Shown piece by piece: positions 35,314 to 48,737 of a stretch of DNA of 64,000 nt. A program made the position numbers and the translations under genes. The stretch comes from Mimachlamys varia (lineage: Eukaryota > Mollusca > Bivalvia > Pectinida > Pectinidae). The stretch is from the NCBI GenBank assembly GCA_947623455.1, contig OX392532.1, positions 46,007,058 through 46,071,057 of the forward strand. The letters run 5' to 3'. Below the pieces are notes generated by a model. The model had not been told where the DNA came from. It searched no databases and was given only the letters and a program-made list of their open reading frames with translations. The stretch's first letter is position 1. Each line of letters starts with the position of its first letter.

Positions 35314-36218
35314 TCCCGGCGGAAACGTGAAAATACAAGGGGACCAGAGTAGCACCCATCTTCCCCGGCGGAAACGTGAACATACCAGGGGACCAGTAGC
35401 CCCTATCTCTCCCGGCGGAAACGTGAAAATACAAGGGGAACAGAGTAGCCCCCATCTTCCCCGGCGGGACCGGGAACTTACCAGGGGACCAGTAGCCCCT
35501 ATCTCTCCCGGCGGAAACGTGAAAATACAAGGGGAACAGAGTAGCTACCGTCTTCCCCGGCGTAAACGTGAATATACCAGGGGACCAGTAGCCCCTATCT
35601 CTCCCGGCGGAAACGTGAAAATACAAGGGGAACAGAGTAGCTACCGTCTTCCCCAGCGGAAACGTGAAGATACCAGGGGACCAGTAGCCCCTATCTCTCC
35701 CGGCGGAAACGTGAAAATACAAGTGGAACAGAGTAGCTACCGTCTTCCCCGGCGGAAACGTGAATATACCAGGGGACCAGTAGTACCTATCTTCCCTGAT
35801 GGAAACGTCAACATACCAGGGGACCGGTAGTACCTATCTTCCCGGGCGGAAACGTGAATTTACCAGGGGACCGATAGTACCTATCTTCCCTGATGGAAAC
35901 GTGAATATACCAGGGGACCGGTAGTACCTATCTTCCCTGATGGAAACGTGAATATACCAGGGGACCAGTAGCCACTATCTGCCCTGATGGAAACGTGAAT
36001 ATACCAGGGGACCGGTAGTACCTATCTTCCCTGATGGAAACGTGAATATACCAGGGGACCAGTAGCCCCTATCTGCCCTGATAGAAACGTGAATATACCA
36101 GGGGACCGATAGTACCTATCTTCACTGATGGAAACGTGAATATACCAGGGGACCGGAGTAGCCCCTATCTGCCCTGATGGAAACGTGAATATACCAGGGG
36201 ACCAGTAGCCCCTATCTC
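35314..36218. repeat. 905-bp tandem duplication, copy 1 (47-bp array)
   Basis: This block is repeated directly at 36219-37122. Comparing by eye, I found only two substitutions: CTCTCCCGG here against CTCCCCCGG near 35697, and GATAGAAACG here against GATGGAAACG near 36072. There were no indels over about 904 bp. Confidence 0.92.
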
Positions 36219-37122
36219 TCCCGGCGGAAACGTGAAAATACAAGGGGACCAGAGTAGCACCCATCTTCCCCGGCGGAAACGTGAACATACCAGGGGACCA
36301 GTAGCCCCTATCTCTCCCGGCGGAAACGTGAAAATACAAGGGGAACAGAGTAGCCCCCATCTTCCCCGGCGGGACCGGGAACTTACCAGGGGACCAGTAG
36401 CCCCTATCTCTCCCGGCGGAAACGTGAAAATACAAGGGGAACAGAGTAGCTACCGTCTTCCCCGGCGTAAACGTGAATATACCAGGGGACCAGTAGCCCC
36501 TATCTCTCCCGGCGGAAACGTGAAAATACAAGGGGAACAGAGTAGCTACCGTCTTCCCCAGCGGAAACGTGAAGATACCAGGGGACCAGTAGCCCCTATC
36601 TCCCCCGGCGGAAACGTGAAAATACAAGTGGAACAGAGTAGCTACCGTCTTCCCCGGCGGAAACGTGAATATACCAGGGGACCAGTAGTACCTATCTTCC
36701 CTGATGGAAACGTCAACATACCAGGGGACCGGTAGTACCTATCTTCCCGGGCGGAAACGTGAATTTACCAGGGGACCGATAGTACCTATCTTCCCTGATG
36801 GAAACGTGAATATACCAGGGGACCGGTAGTACCTATCTTCCCTGATGGAAACGTGAATATACCAGGGGACCAGTAGCCACTATCTGCCCTGATGGAAACG
36901 TGAATATACCAGGGGACCGGTAGTACCTATCTTCCCTGATGGAAACGTGAATATACCAGGGGACCAGTAGCCCCTATCTGCCCTGATGGAAACGTGAATA
37001 TACCAGGGGACCGATAGTACCTATCTTCACTGATGGAAACGTGAATATACCAGGGGACCGGAGTAGCCCCTATCTGCCCTGATGGAAACGTGAATATACC
37101 AGGGGACCAGTAGCCCCTATCT
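36219..37122. repeat. 905-bp tandem duplication, copy 2 (47-bp array)
   Basis: Directly follows copy 1 at a constant offset of 905 bp and ends where copy 1 switches back to a CCCGGCGG unit. The near-identity implies a very recent event, ongoing gene conversion, or an assembly repeat error. Confidence 0.92.
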
Positions 37123-37287
37123 GCCCTGATGGAAACGTGAATATACCAGGGGACCGATAGTACCTTTCCTCCCTGATGGAAACGTGAATATACCAGGGGA
37201 CCGATAGTACCTATCTTCCCGGATGGAAACGTGAATATACCAGGAAACTAGTAGCCCCAATCTTCCCGGCGGAAAGTTGAATATACC

Positions 37288-38661
37288 TTTAAAGTGAAAA
37301 GAATATTGAAAGCCTGTCTCATTATTTTATTTATGTAAATTTCTACCCCTGCCATGATACCTATTTTAGATCTATGACATGATATTGGTATGCATGTCTG
37401 TCACCTGTTTTATACATGTTCTATTATGACATCTTGTATGTAAACGTTTCTTACCATACTGTGACATCTATGTTTGTATGTGATCATTTTACGTGTTGTA
37501 AATATTGTACAATTTATGACGTCGACCAATTGGAGGAAGAGTCTTGTAACTCGAAGTGTTTTTGACCTAAAATAGAACCTATTAGTATTATATAACTGTT
37601 ATCGGCACAGCATACCATACATGACCTGCACGTGCTTACCAGACAGCTTTTTCCTCCTTCTAAGATTCATCAGGAGTGCTAGGGGACAAACAAACTTTCG
37701 AATTTTTATCTCGACGATTTCAAAAAGATGAGGAGCATGATTTCACTTATATTTCTGATTTTAATTGCAGATTATACCATCCCTGGAAACACAATCAGTG
37801 GTTGTAGCTTGGTTTTTATTTATATGGGGGTGTCGTCGAGTAGCAGAAAACGCTTACTCTTCCGGAACACTTGATCTTATTGTCTTTATACTTTTACATG
37901 GGGCTATATCTAAATCTTTCCCCTTTTCATATTTTGCCTCTAGTTTAATCGATTTTGAGTTCGGATTAGGGTTTTGTTTACGCTTCAGTATTCTCTTTTT
38001 TTATTAGTACATACGCCTCTGACATGAAGTATACAGGAGACATGTTCTTGGTCAAGTTAATTCTATAGACAAGGAAATCAGTATGGGGTCGAGTGGAATC
38101 GAGTGTTCCGGGCCTGGTACAGGGGGCCGAGCCGGTGATCTCACCACAAAAATGTAGGTATAATAACGGCGCTTTAAGGGAGGTGGTGAAGGGGTAGCAC
38201 ACTCAATACGTGTGTGTATGGTTCACTGGTCACACGGTACACAGGAGGGGATGGAAACTCAGGAAACATTCATCACTCACAAACAGTCAAATAATATCCA
38301 TAAAACTCGTTCATCGTTGAAAAGTTACTGATCCCACTTGAAATTACCATTCATTTTCTTTCTAGACGTTAATCAGCAAGGCATGCTGTTCAGTTTTCGG
38401 TGAAGAAATGTCAAAAATAAAAAAATCCATTCAGTATCTAGGGCTCATAAAGCACGCGTTAACTGAATAAAAATACATCTATTCAATGCTTCTAACAATC
38501 TCCACGAGTTGTAACTAACAATCTCCACGAGTTGTAACAGGGTGTGCACTTCATTTCTATCACAGATATATCAAATGAAAGTAGATTCAAACTTTGCTCA
38601 GAAAAATTGATATTTTTCTTAAAAGTTTTGTGACGGCGCATGCGGTAGTATGAACGCGTCC
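37288..38661. other. Unique AT-rich spacer, no supported gene
   Basis: Non-repetitive apart from a 23-bp direct repeat at 38493-38538. An 80-codon plus frame at 37765-38007, rich in hydrophobic residues, overlaps a minus frame of 74 codons (37978-38202). Neither has a recognised domain, so they are not called. Confidence 0.6.
38493..38538. repeat. Perfect 23-bp tandem duplication
   Basis: Two identical adjacent copies containing CAATCTCCACGAGTTGTAAC, with no further copies. It may be a slippage product, the minimal starting state for an array. Confidence 0.9.
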
Positions 38662-39023
38662 GTGTAACGGACATCGTCTATGACGGGCAGTTGGTAACGG
38701 ACACGGTCTATTACGGGCAGTTGGTAACGGACATCGTCTATGACGGGCAGTTGGTAACGAACAACGTCTATGACGGGCAGTTGGTAACGAACACAGTCTA
38801 TGGCGGGCAGTTGGTAACGAACACAGTCTATGGCGGGCAGTTGGTAACGAACACAGTCTATGGCGGGCAGTTGGTAACGGACACAGTCTATGGCGGGCAG
38901 TTGGTAACGGACACAGTCTATGACGGGCAGTTGGTAACGAACACAGTCTATGGCGGGCAGTTGGTAACGAACATAGTCTATGGTGGGCAGTTGGTAACGG
39001 ACATCGTCTATGACGGGCAGTTG
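38662..39023. repeat. 30-bp minisatellite, 12 copies
   Basis: Units contain GTTGGTAACGGACACAGTCT and ATGGCGGGCA, with no indels. The 10-codon frame (VTNTVYGGQL) stays open into the next array (38691-39179), so that frame crosses two unrelated repeats and is a chance product. Confidence 0.96.
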
Positions 39024-39309
39024 GATACCGAGCCTATCGACTGTTTATACCTGCTCGACGGATACCGAGCCTATCGGCTGTTTATACCTGCTCGAGGGAT
39101 ACCGAGCCTATCGACTGTTTATACCTGCTCGGGGGTTACCGAGCCTATCGACTGTTTACACCTGATCGAGGGATACTGAGCCTATCGGCTGTTTATACCT
39201 GCTCGGGGGTTACCGAGCCTATCGACTGTTTATACCTGATCGAGGGATACTGAGCCTTTCGGCTGTTTATACCTGCTCGGGGGTTACCGAGCCTATCGGC
39301 TGTTTATAC
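39024..39309. repeat. 37-bp minisatellite, about 7.7 copies
   Basis: Units start at 39024, 39061, 39098 and onward every 37 bp. They contain GATACCGAGCCTATCGACTG and TTTATACCTGCTCGAGG. Alternating GATACCGAG/GGTTACCGAG and CTCGAGG/CTCGGGG variants suggest a two-unit pattern in the right half. It abuts the 30-bp array with no spacer. Confidence 0.95.
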
Positions 39310-39945
39310 TGCGGATCTTGTAACGAACACCTGGTGATGATGAAGATACAATAACCCAAAAAACTCTCCATGTTTCGACTTCAAATATTATATTTCAAAA
39401 TTGAAGTTCAATTACCCCTGGTTAAAAAGACATATCGGTTTCCCCATACACATGATGCGTGCATGGTGGCTAAGGAATGTATGCACGTGGTAGCCTGGAC
39501 ATGTTGGTGGGCGGGGTATTTCATGTCCGAATCAGGCCACTGACCACATCAATCTCCGACAAAATAACCTGGAACCTGAGACTTGGCACCCCAAGGCTGA
39601 TTTAATCCGAATATTTGCTTGGATGTGAGAATAAATAACGCGGACACTGTATCTTTCAGCAAGTGGACGTATCTGCAGATCATACATCTACCTGGAGATC
39701 AGTGTGACTAATGTGTTATTTATAGGCACCGTGATGCCGAACTCTGTCAGTAGCGGCGATACAATCAGGGTTCCGATTACAAAGTGTATAACTCTCTCGT
39801 CTTCATTTTGACAAGACATTGAATGTGTTGAATCACATCTACTTACTCTGTCAATTTAAAATTTTCTTTACAATCGCGCATTATCGACTGAACGAGACAC
39901 ACTTACATGATTATAATCAGACAGCATAAAAGCTAGGGTTCCATT
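39310..39945. other. Unique spacer, nothing recognisable
   Basis: Non-repetitive sequence between the 37-bp array and the long 27-bp array. No frame, RNA fold or mobile-element end was recognised. Confidence 0.6.
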
Positions 39946-42900
39946 CTATAACCACATTTATGTCCCATCATCTATAAATCACCTCTATGTCCCATCGCCT
40001 ATAAATCACCTCTATGTCCCATCACCTATAAATCACCTCTATGTCCCATCACCTATAAATCACCTCTATGTCCCATCACCTATAAATCACCTCTATGTAC
40101 CGTCATCTATAAATTACCTAAATGTCCCATCACCTATAAATCACCTCTATGTCCCATCACCTATAAATCACCCCTATGTCCCATCACCTATAAATCACCT
40201 CTTTGTCCCATCACCTATAAATCACCTCTGTGTCACAACACCTATAAATCACCTCTATGTACCGTCATCTATAAATTACCTAAATGTCCCATCACCTATA
40301 AATCACATCTATGTCCCATCACCTATAAATCACCCCTATGTCCCATCACCTATAAATCACCTCTATGTCCCATCACCTATAAATCACCTCTATGTACCGT
40401 CATCTATAAATTTCCTCTGTGTCCCATCACCTATAAATCACCTCTATGTCCCATCACCTATAAATCACCCCTATGTCCCATCACCTATAAATCACCTCTA
40501 TGTCCCATCACCTATAAATCACCTCTGTGTCACAACACCTATAAATCACCTCTATGTACCGTCATCTATAAATTACCTAAATGTCCCATCACCTATAAAT
40601 TACCTTTATGTCCCATCACCTATAAATCACCTCTATGTCCCATCACCTATAAATCATATCTATCTCCCATCACCTATAAATCACCTCTATGTCCCATCAC
40701 CTATAAATCACCTCTATGTCCCATCACCTATAAATCATATCTATCTCCCATCACCTATAAATCACCTCTGTGTCCCATCACCTGTAAATCACCTCTATGT
40801 CCTCTCACCTGTAAATCACCTCTATGTCCTCTCACCTATAAATCATCTCTATGTCCCATCACCTATAAATCACCTCTATGTCCCATCACCTATAAAACAC
40901 CTCTTTGTCCCATCACCTATAAATCACCTCCATGTCCCATCACCTGTAAATCACCTCTATGTCCCAACACCTGTAAATTACCTTTATGTCCCATCACCTA
41001 TAAATTACCTCTGTGTCAAATCACCTATAAATTACCTCTATGTCCCATCACCTATAAATTACCTAAATGTCCCATCACCTATAAATTACCTTTATGTCCC
41101 ATCACCTATAAATCACCTCTATGTCCCATCACCTATAAATCATATCTATCTCCCATCACCTATAAATCACCTCTATGTCCCATCACCTATAAATCACCTC
41201 TATGTCCCATCACCTATAAATCATATCTATCTCCCATCACCTATAAATCACCTCTGTGTCCCCATCACCTGTAAATCACCTCTATGTCCTCTCACCTGTA
41301 AATCACCTCTATGTCCTCTCACCTATAAATCATCTCTATGTCCCATCACCTATAAATCACCTCTTATGTCCCATCACCTATAAAACACCTCTTTGTCCCA
41401 TCACCTATAAATCACCTCTATGTCCCATCACCTGTAAATCACCTCTATGTCCCAACACCTGTAAATTACCTTTATGTCCCATCACCTATAAATTACCTCT
41501 GTGTCAAATCACCTATAAATTACCTCTATGTCCCATCACCTATAAAACACCTCTTTGTCCCATCACCTATAAATCACCTCCATGTCCCATCACCTGTAAA
41601 TCACCTCTATGTCCCAACACCTGTAAATTACCTTTATGTCCCATCACCTATAAATTACCTCTGTGTCAAATCACCTATAAATTACCTCTTTGTCCCATCA
41701 CCTATAAATTACCTAAATGTCCCATCACCTATAAATTACCTTTATGTCCCATCACCTATAAATCACCTCTATGTCCCATCACCTATAAATCATATCTATC
41801 TCCCATCACCTATAAATCACCTCTATGTCCCATCACCTATAAATCACCTCTACGTCCCATCACCTATAAATCATATCTATCTCCCATCACCTATAAATCA
41901 CCTCTGTGTCCCATCACCTGTAAATCACCTCTATGTCCTCTCACCTGTAAATCACCTCTATGTCCTCTCACCTATAAATCATCTCTATGTCCCATCACCT
42001 ATAAATCACCTCTTATGTCCCATCACCTATAAAACACCTCTTTGTCCCATCACCTATAAATCACCTCTATGTCCCATCACCTGTAAATCACCTCTATGTC
42101 CCAACACCTGTAAATTACCTTTATGTCCCATCACCTATAAATTACCTCTGTGTCAAATCACCTATAAATTACCTCTATGACCCATCACCTATAAATCACC
42201 TCTATGTCCCATCACCTATAAATCACCTCTATGTCCCATCACCTATAAATCACCTTTATGTTCCATCACCTATAATTACCTCTATGTTCCATCACCTACA
42301 AATCATATATATGTCCCATCATGTATAAATCACATCTACGTCCCATCACCTGTAAACCACCTCTATGTCCCATCACCTATGAATCACCTCTATGTCCCAT
42401 CACCTATAAATCACCTCTATGTCCCATCACCTATAAATCACCTCTATGTCCCATCACCTATAAATCACCTCTATGTCCCATCACCTATAAATCAGATTTA
42501 TGTCCCATCACCTATAAATCACCTCTATGTCCCATCACCTATAAATCACCTCTATGTCCCATCACCTATAAATCACCTCTATGTCCCATCACCTATAAAT
42601 CAGATTTATGTCCCATCACCTATAAATCAGATTTATGTCCCATCACCTATAAATCAGATTTATGTCCAATCACCTATAAATCACTTCTATGTCCCATCAC
42701 CTATAAATCACCTCTATGTCCCATCACCTATAAATAACCTCTGTGTCCCATCACCTATAAATCACCTCTATGTCCCATAACCTATAAACCACCTCTATGT
42801 CCCATCACCTATAAATCACATTTATGTCCCATCACCTATAAATCACATTTATGTCCCATCATCTATAAATCACCTCCGTGTCCCATCACCTATAAATCAC

Positions 42901-45900
42901 CTCTGTGTCCCATCACCTATAAATCACATCTATGTCCCATCACCTATAAATCACCTCTATGTCCCATCACCTATAAATCAGATTTATGTCCCATCACCTA
43001 TAAATCACTTCTATGTCCCATCACCTATAAATCACCTCTATGTCCCATCACCTATAAATAACCTCTGTGTCCCATCACCTGTAAATCACATCTATGTCCC
43101 ATCACCTATAAACCACCTCTATGTCCCATCACCTATAAATTACCTCTGTGTCCCATCACCTATGAATCACCTCTATGTCCCATCACCTATAAATCACCTC
43201 TATGTCCCATCACCTATAAATCACCTCCATGCCCATCACCTATAAATCACCTCGATGTACCATCACCTATAAATCACCTCTCTGTCCCATCACCTAAAAA
43301 CCACCTCTATGTCCCATCACCTGTAAATCACCTCTATGTCCCATCACCTATAAACCACATCTATGTCCCATCACCTATGAATCACCTCTATGTCCCATCA
43401 CCTGTAAACCACCTCTATGTACCGTCACCTGTAAATCACCTCTATGTCCCATCACGTATAAACCACATCTATGTCCCATCACCTATGAATCACCTCTATG
43501 TCCCATCACCTGTAAATCACCTCTATGTCCCATCACCTATAAACCACCTCTATGTCCCATCACCTGTAAGTAACCTTTATGTCCCATCACCTATAAATCA
43601 CCTCTATGTCCCATCAACTGTAAATCACTTCTGTGTCCCATCACCTATAAATCACCTCTATGTCCCATCAACTGTAAATCACTTCTGTGTCCCATCACCT
43701 ATAAATCACCTCTATGTCCCATCACCTGTAAATCACCTCTATGTCCCATCACCTGAAAATCACATCTATGTCCTCTCACCTATAAATCACCTCTATGTCC
43801 CATCACCTGTAAATCACCTCTATGTCCCATCACCTATGAATCACCTTTATGTCCCATCACCTATAAATCACCTCTATGTCCCATCACCTATGAATTACCT
43901 CTATGTCCCATCACCTGTAAATCACCTGTATGTCCCATCACCTGTAAACCACCTCTATGTCCCATCACCTATAAATTACCTCTATGACCCATCACCTATA
44001 AATTACCTCTATGTCCCATCACCTATAAGTCATATATATGTCCCATCATGTATAAATCACCTCTACGTCCCATCACCTGTAAACCACCTCTATGTCCCAT
44101 CACCTATAAATTACCTTTATGTCCCATCACCTATAAATCACCTCTATGTCACATCACCTATGAATCACCTCTATGTCACATCACCTATGAATCACCTCTA
44201 TGTACCGTCATCTGTAAATCACCTCTATGTCCCATCACCTATAAACCACATCTATGTCCCATCACCTATGAATCACCTCTGTGTCCCATCACCTGTAAAT
44301 CATCTCTATGTCCCATCACCTATAAATAACCTCTATGTCCCATCACCTGTAAGTAACCTTTATGTCCCATCACCTATAAATCACCTCAATGTCCCATCAA
44401 CTGTAAATCACTTCTGTGTCCCATCACCTATAAATCACCTCTATGTCCCATCACCTGTAAATCACCTCTATGTCCCATCACCTGTAAATCACCTCTATGT
44501 CCCAACACCTATAAATCACCTCTATGTCCCATCACCTATAAGTTATATATATGTCCCATCTTGTATAAATCACCTCTACGTCCCATCACCTGTAAACCAC
44601 CTCTATGTCCCATCACCTATAAATCACCTCTATGTCCCATCACCTATAAATCATATCTATCTCCCATCACCTATAAATCACCTCTGTGTCCCATCACCTG
44701 TAAATTACCTCTATGTCCTCTCACCTGTAAATCACCTCTATGTCCTCTCACCTATAAATCATCTCTATGTCCCATCACCTATAAATCACCTCTATGTCCC
44801 ATCACCTATAAAACACCTCTTTGTCCCATCACCTATAAATTACCTCCATGTCCCATCACCTGTAAATCACCTCTATGTCCCAACACCTGTAAATTACCTT
44901 TATGTCCCATCACCTATAAATTACCTCTGTGTCAAATCACCTATAAATTACCTCTATGTCCCATCACCTATAAATTACCTAAATGTCCCATCACCTATAA
45001 ATTACCTTTATGTCCCATCACCTATAAATCACCTCTATGTCCCATCACCTATAAATCATATCTATCTCCCATCACCTATAAATCACCTCTATGTCCCATC
45101 ACCTATAAATCACCTCTATGTCCCATCACCTATAAATCATATCTATCTCCCATCACCTATAAATCACCTCTGTGTCCCATCACCTGTAAATCACCTCTAT
45201 GTCCTCTCACCTGTAAATCACCTCTATGTCCTCTCACCTATAAATCATCTCTATGTCCCATCACCTATAAATCACCTCTTATGTCCCATCACCTATAAAA
45301 CACCTCTTTGTCCCATCACCTATAAATCACCTCTATGTCCCATCACCTGTAAATCACCTCTATGTCCCAACACCTGTAAATTACCTTTATGTCCCATCAC
45401 CTATAAATTACCTCTGTGTCAAATCACCTATAAATTACCTCTATGTCCCATCACCTATAAATCACCTCTATGACCCATCACCTATAAATTACCTCTATGT
45501 CCCATCACCTATAAATCACCTCTATGTCCCATCACCTATAAATCACCTTTATGTCCCATCACCTATAATTACCTCTATGTCCCATCACCTACAAATCATA
45601 TATATGTCCCATCATGTATAAATCACATCTACGTCCCATCACCTGTAAACCACCTCTTTGTCCCATCACCTATAAATCACCTCTATGTCCCATCACCTGT
45701 AAATCACCTCTATGTCCCAACACCTGTAAATTACCTTTATGTCCCATCACCTATAAATTACCTCTGTGTCCCATCACCTATAAATCACCTCTATGACCCA
45801 TCACCTATAAATTACCTCTATGTCCCATCACCTATAAATCACCTCTATGTCCCATCACCAATAATTACCTCTATGTCCCATCACCTACAAATCATATATA

Positions 45901-46309
45901 TGTCCCATCATGTATAAATCACATCTACGTCCCATCACCTGTAAACCACCTCTATGTCCCATCACCTATGAATCACCTCTATGTCCCATCACCTATAAAT
46001 CACATCTATGTCCCATCACCTATAAATCACCTCTATGTCCCATCACCTATAAATCAGATTTATGTCCCATCACCTATAAATCACATTTATGTCCCATCAT
46101 CTATAAATCACCTCTGTGTCCCATCACCTATAAATCACCTCTGTGTCCCATCACCTATAAATCACATCTATGTCCCATCATCTATAAATCACCTCTATGT
46201 ACCGTCACCTGTAAATCACCTCTGTGTCCCATCACCTATAAATCACCTCCATGCCCATCACCTGTAAATCACCTCTATGTCCTATCACCTATAAAACACC
46301 TCTATGTCC

Positions 46310-46660
46310 CATCACCTATGAATCACCTCTATGTACCGTCATCTATAAATTATCTGTGTATCATCAGCTATAAATCACCTCTATGTGCCATCAACAATAA
46401 ATCACCTCTATGTCCTATCACATGTAAATCACCTCTATGTCCCATAACTTGTAAATCACCTTTATGTCCTCTCACCTATAAATCACCTCTATGTCCCATC
46501 ACCTATAAATCACCTCTATGTACCGTCATCTATAAATTACCTAAATGTCCCATCACCTATAAATTACCTTTATGTCCCATCACCTATAAATCACCTCTGT
46601 GTCCCATCACCTATAAATCACATCTATGTCCCATCACCTATAAATCACCTCTATGTCCCA
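46310..46660. repeat. Higher-order block in 27-bp array, copy 1
   Basis: Contains the unusual series TATCTGTGTATCATCAGC at 46351, GTGCCATCAACAATAAATC and CCATAACTTGTAAATC. The same series, with flanking units in the same order, occurs about 2,077 bp downstream. Confidence 0.8.
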
Positions 46661-48386
46661 TCACCTATAAATCAGATTTATGTCCCATCACCTATAAATC
46701 ACTTCTATGTCCCATCACCTATAAATCACCTCTATGTCTAATCACCTATAAACCACCTCTATGTCCCATCACCTATAAATCACATTTATGTCCCATCACC
46801 TATAAATCACATTTATGTCCCATCATCTATAAATCACCTCCGTGTCCCATCACCTATAAATCACCTCTGTGTCCCATCACCTATAAATCACATCTATGTC
46901 CCATCATCTATAAATCACCTCTATGTCCCATCACCTATAAATCACCTCTGTGTCCCATTACCTATAAACCACATCTATGTCCCATCACCTATGAATCACC
47001 TCTATGTCCCATCACCTGTAAATCACCTCTATGTCCCATCACCTATAAACCACATCTATGTCCCATCACCTATGAATCACCTCTATGTCCCATCACCTGT
47101 AAATCACCTCTATGTCCCATCACCTATAAACCACCTCTATGTCCCATCACCTGTAAGTAACCTTTATGTCCCATCACCTATAAATCACCTCTATGTCCCA
47201 TCAACTGTAAATCACTTCTGTGTCCCATCACCTATAAATCACCTCTATGTCCCTTCACCTGTAAATCACCTCTATGTCCCATCACCTGAAAATCACATCT
47301 ATGTCCTCTCACCTATAAATCACCTCTATGTCCCATCACCTGTAAATCACCTCTATGTCCCATCACCTATGAATCACCTTTATGTCCCATCACCTATAAA
47401 TCACCTCTATGTCCCATTACCTATGAATCACCTCTATGTCCCATCACCTGTAAATCACCTGTATGTCCCATCACCTGTAAACCACCTCTATGTCCCATCA
47501 CCTTTAAATTACCTCTATGACCCATCACCTATAAATTACCTCTATGTCCCATCACCTATAAGTCATATATATGTCCTATCATGTATAAATCACCTCTACG
47601 TCCCATCACCTGTAAACCACCTCTATGTCCCATCACCTATAAATTACCTTTAGGTCCCATCACCTATAAATTACCTCAATGACCCATCACCTATAAACCA
47701 CCTCTATGTCCCATCACCTATAAATCACCTCTATGACCCATCACCTATAAACCACCTCTATGTCCCATCACCTATAAATCACCTCTATGTCCCATCACCT
47801 ATGAATCACCTCTATGTCCCATCACCTATAAATCACCTCTATGTCCCATCACCTGTAAATCACATCTATGTCCCATCACCTATAAATTACCTCTATGTCC
47901 CATCACCTATAAATCACCTCTATGTCCCATCACCTATAAGTCATATATATGTCCCATCATGTATAAATCACCTCTATGTCCCATCACCTGTAAACCACCT
48001 CTATGTCCCATCACCTATAAATTACCTCTATGTACCGTCACCTATAAATCACCTCTATGTCCCATCACCTATAAATCACATCTATGTCCTCTCACCTATA
48101 AATCACCTCTATGTCCCATCACCTGTAAATCACATCTATGTCCCATCACCTATAAATCACCTCTATGTCCCATCACCTGTAAACCACCTCTATGTCCCAT
48201 CACCTATAAATTACCTCTATGTACCGTCACCTGTAAATCACCTCTGTGTCCCATCACCTATAAATCACCTCTATGACCCATCACCTGTAAATCATATCTA
48301 TGTCCCATCACCTATAAACCACCTCTATGTCCCATCACCTATAAATCACCTCTATGTCCTATCACCTATAAAACACCTCTATGTCC

Positions 48387-48737
48387 CATCACCTATGAAT
48401 CACCTCTATGTACCGTCATCTATAAATTATCTGTGTATCATCAGCTATAAATCACCTCTATGTGCCATCAACAATAAATCACCTCTATGTCCTATCACAT
48501 GTAAATCACCTCTATGTCCCATAACTTGTAAATCACCTTTATGTCCTCTCACCTATAAATCACCTCTATGTCCCATCACCTATAAATCACCTCTATGTAC
48601 CTTCATCTATAAATTACCTAAATGTCCCATCACCTATAAATTACCTTTATGTCCCATCACCTATAAATCACCTCTGTGTCCCATCACCTATAAATCATAT
48701 CTATCTCCCATCACCTATAAATCACCTCTATGTCCCA
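48387..48737. repeat. Higher-order block in 27-bp array, copy 2
   Basis: Starts with the same series of rare variants as 46310-46660 (TATCTGTGTATCATCAGC at 48428). It diverges downstream into the ATCTATCTCCC unit type. Confidence 0.8.

Larger units (their letters stand above)
35102..37287. repeat. 47-bp minisatellite, about 46 copies
   Basis: Units of about 45-48 bp carry GGAAACGTGAATATACCAGG, GGACCAGTAGCCCCTATCT and either CTCCCGGC or GCCCTGAT. Most units contain AGGGG and CCCCT eight bases apart, a small potential stem. Two unit families exist: CCCGGCGG units, mostly in the left part of each large block, and CCCTGATGG units, mostly in the right part. Frames of about 200 codons appear on both strands (for example plus 35231-35830 and minus 35162-35722). 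They are duplicated with the block, and nothing else supports coding. The array contains a 904/905-bp tandem duplication. Confidence 0.97.

Noticed and set aside
43377..45473. 698-codon plus-strand open frame in the 27-bp array
   Set aside because: It is built from 9-codon repeats (NHLYVPSPI) and shifts frame near its end through a one-base insertion. A second plus frame is equally open, and variants are mostly residue-changing. There is no unique domain or leader.
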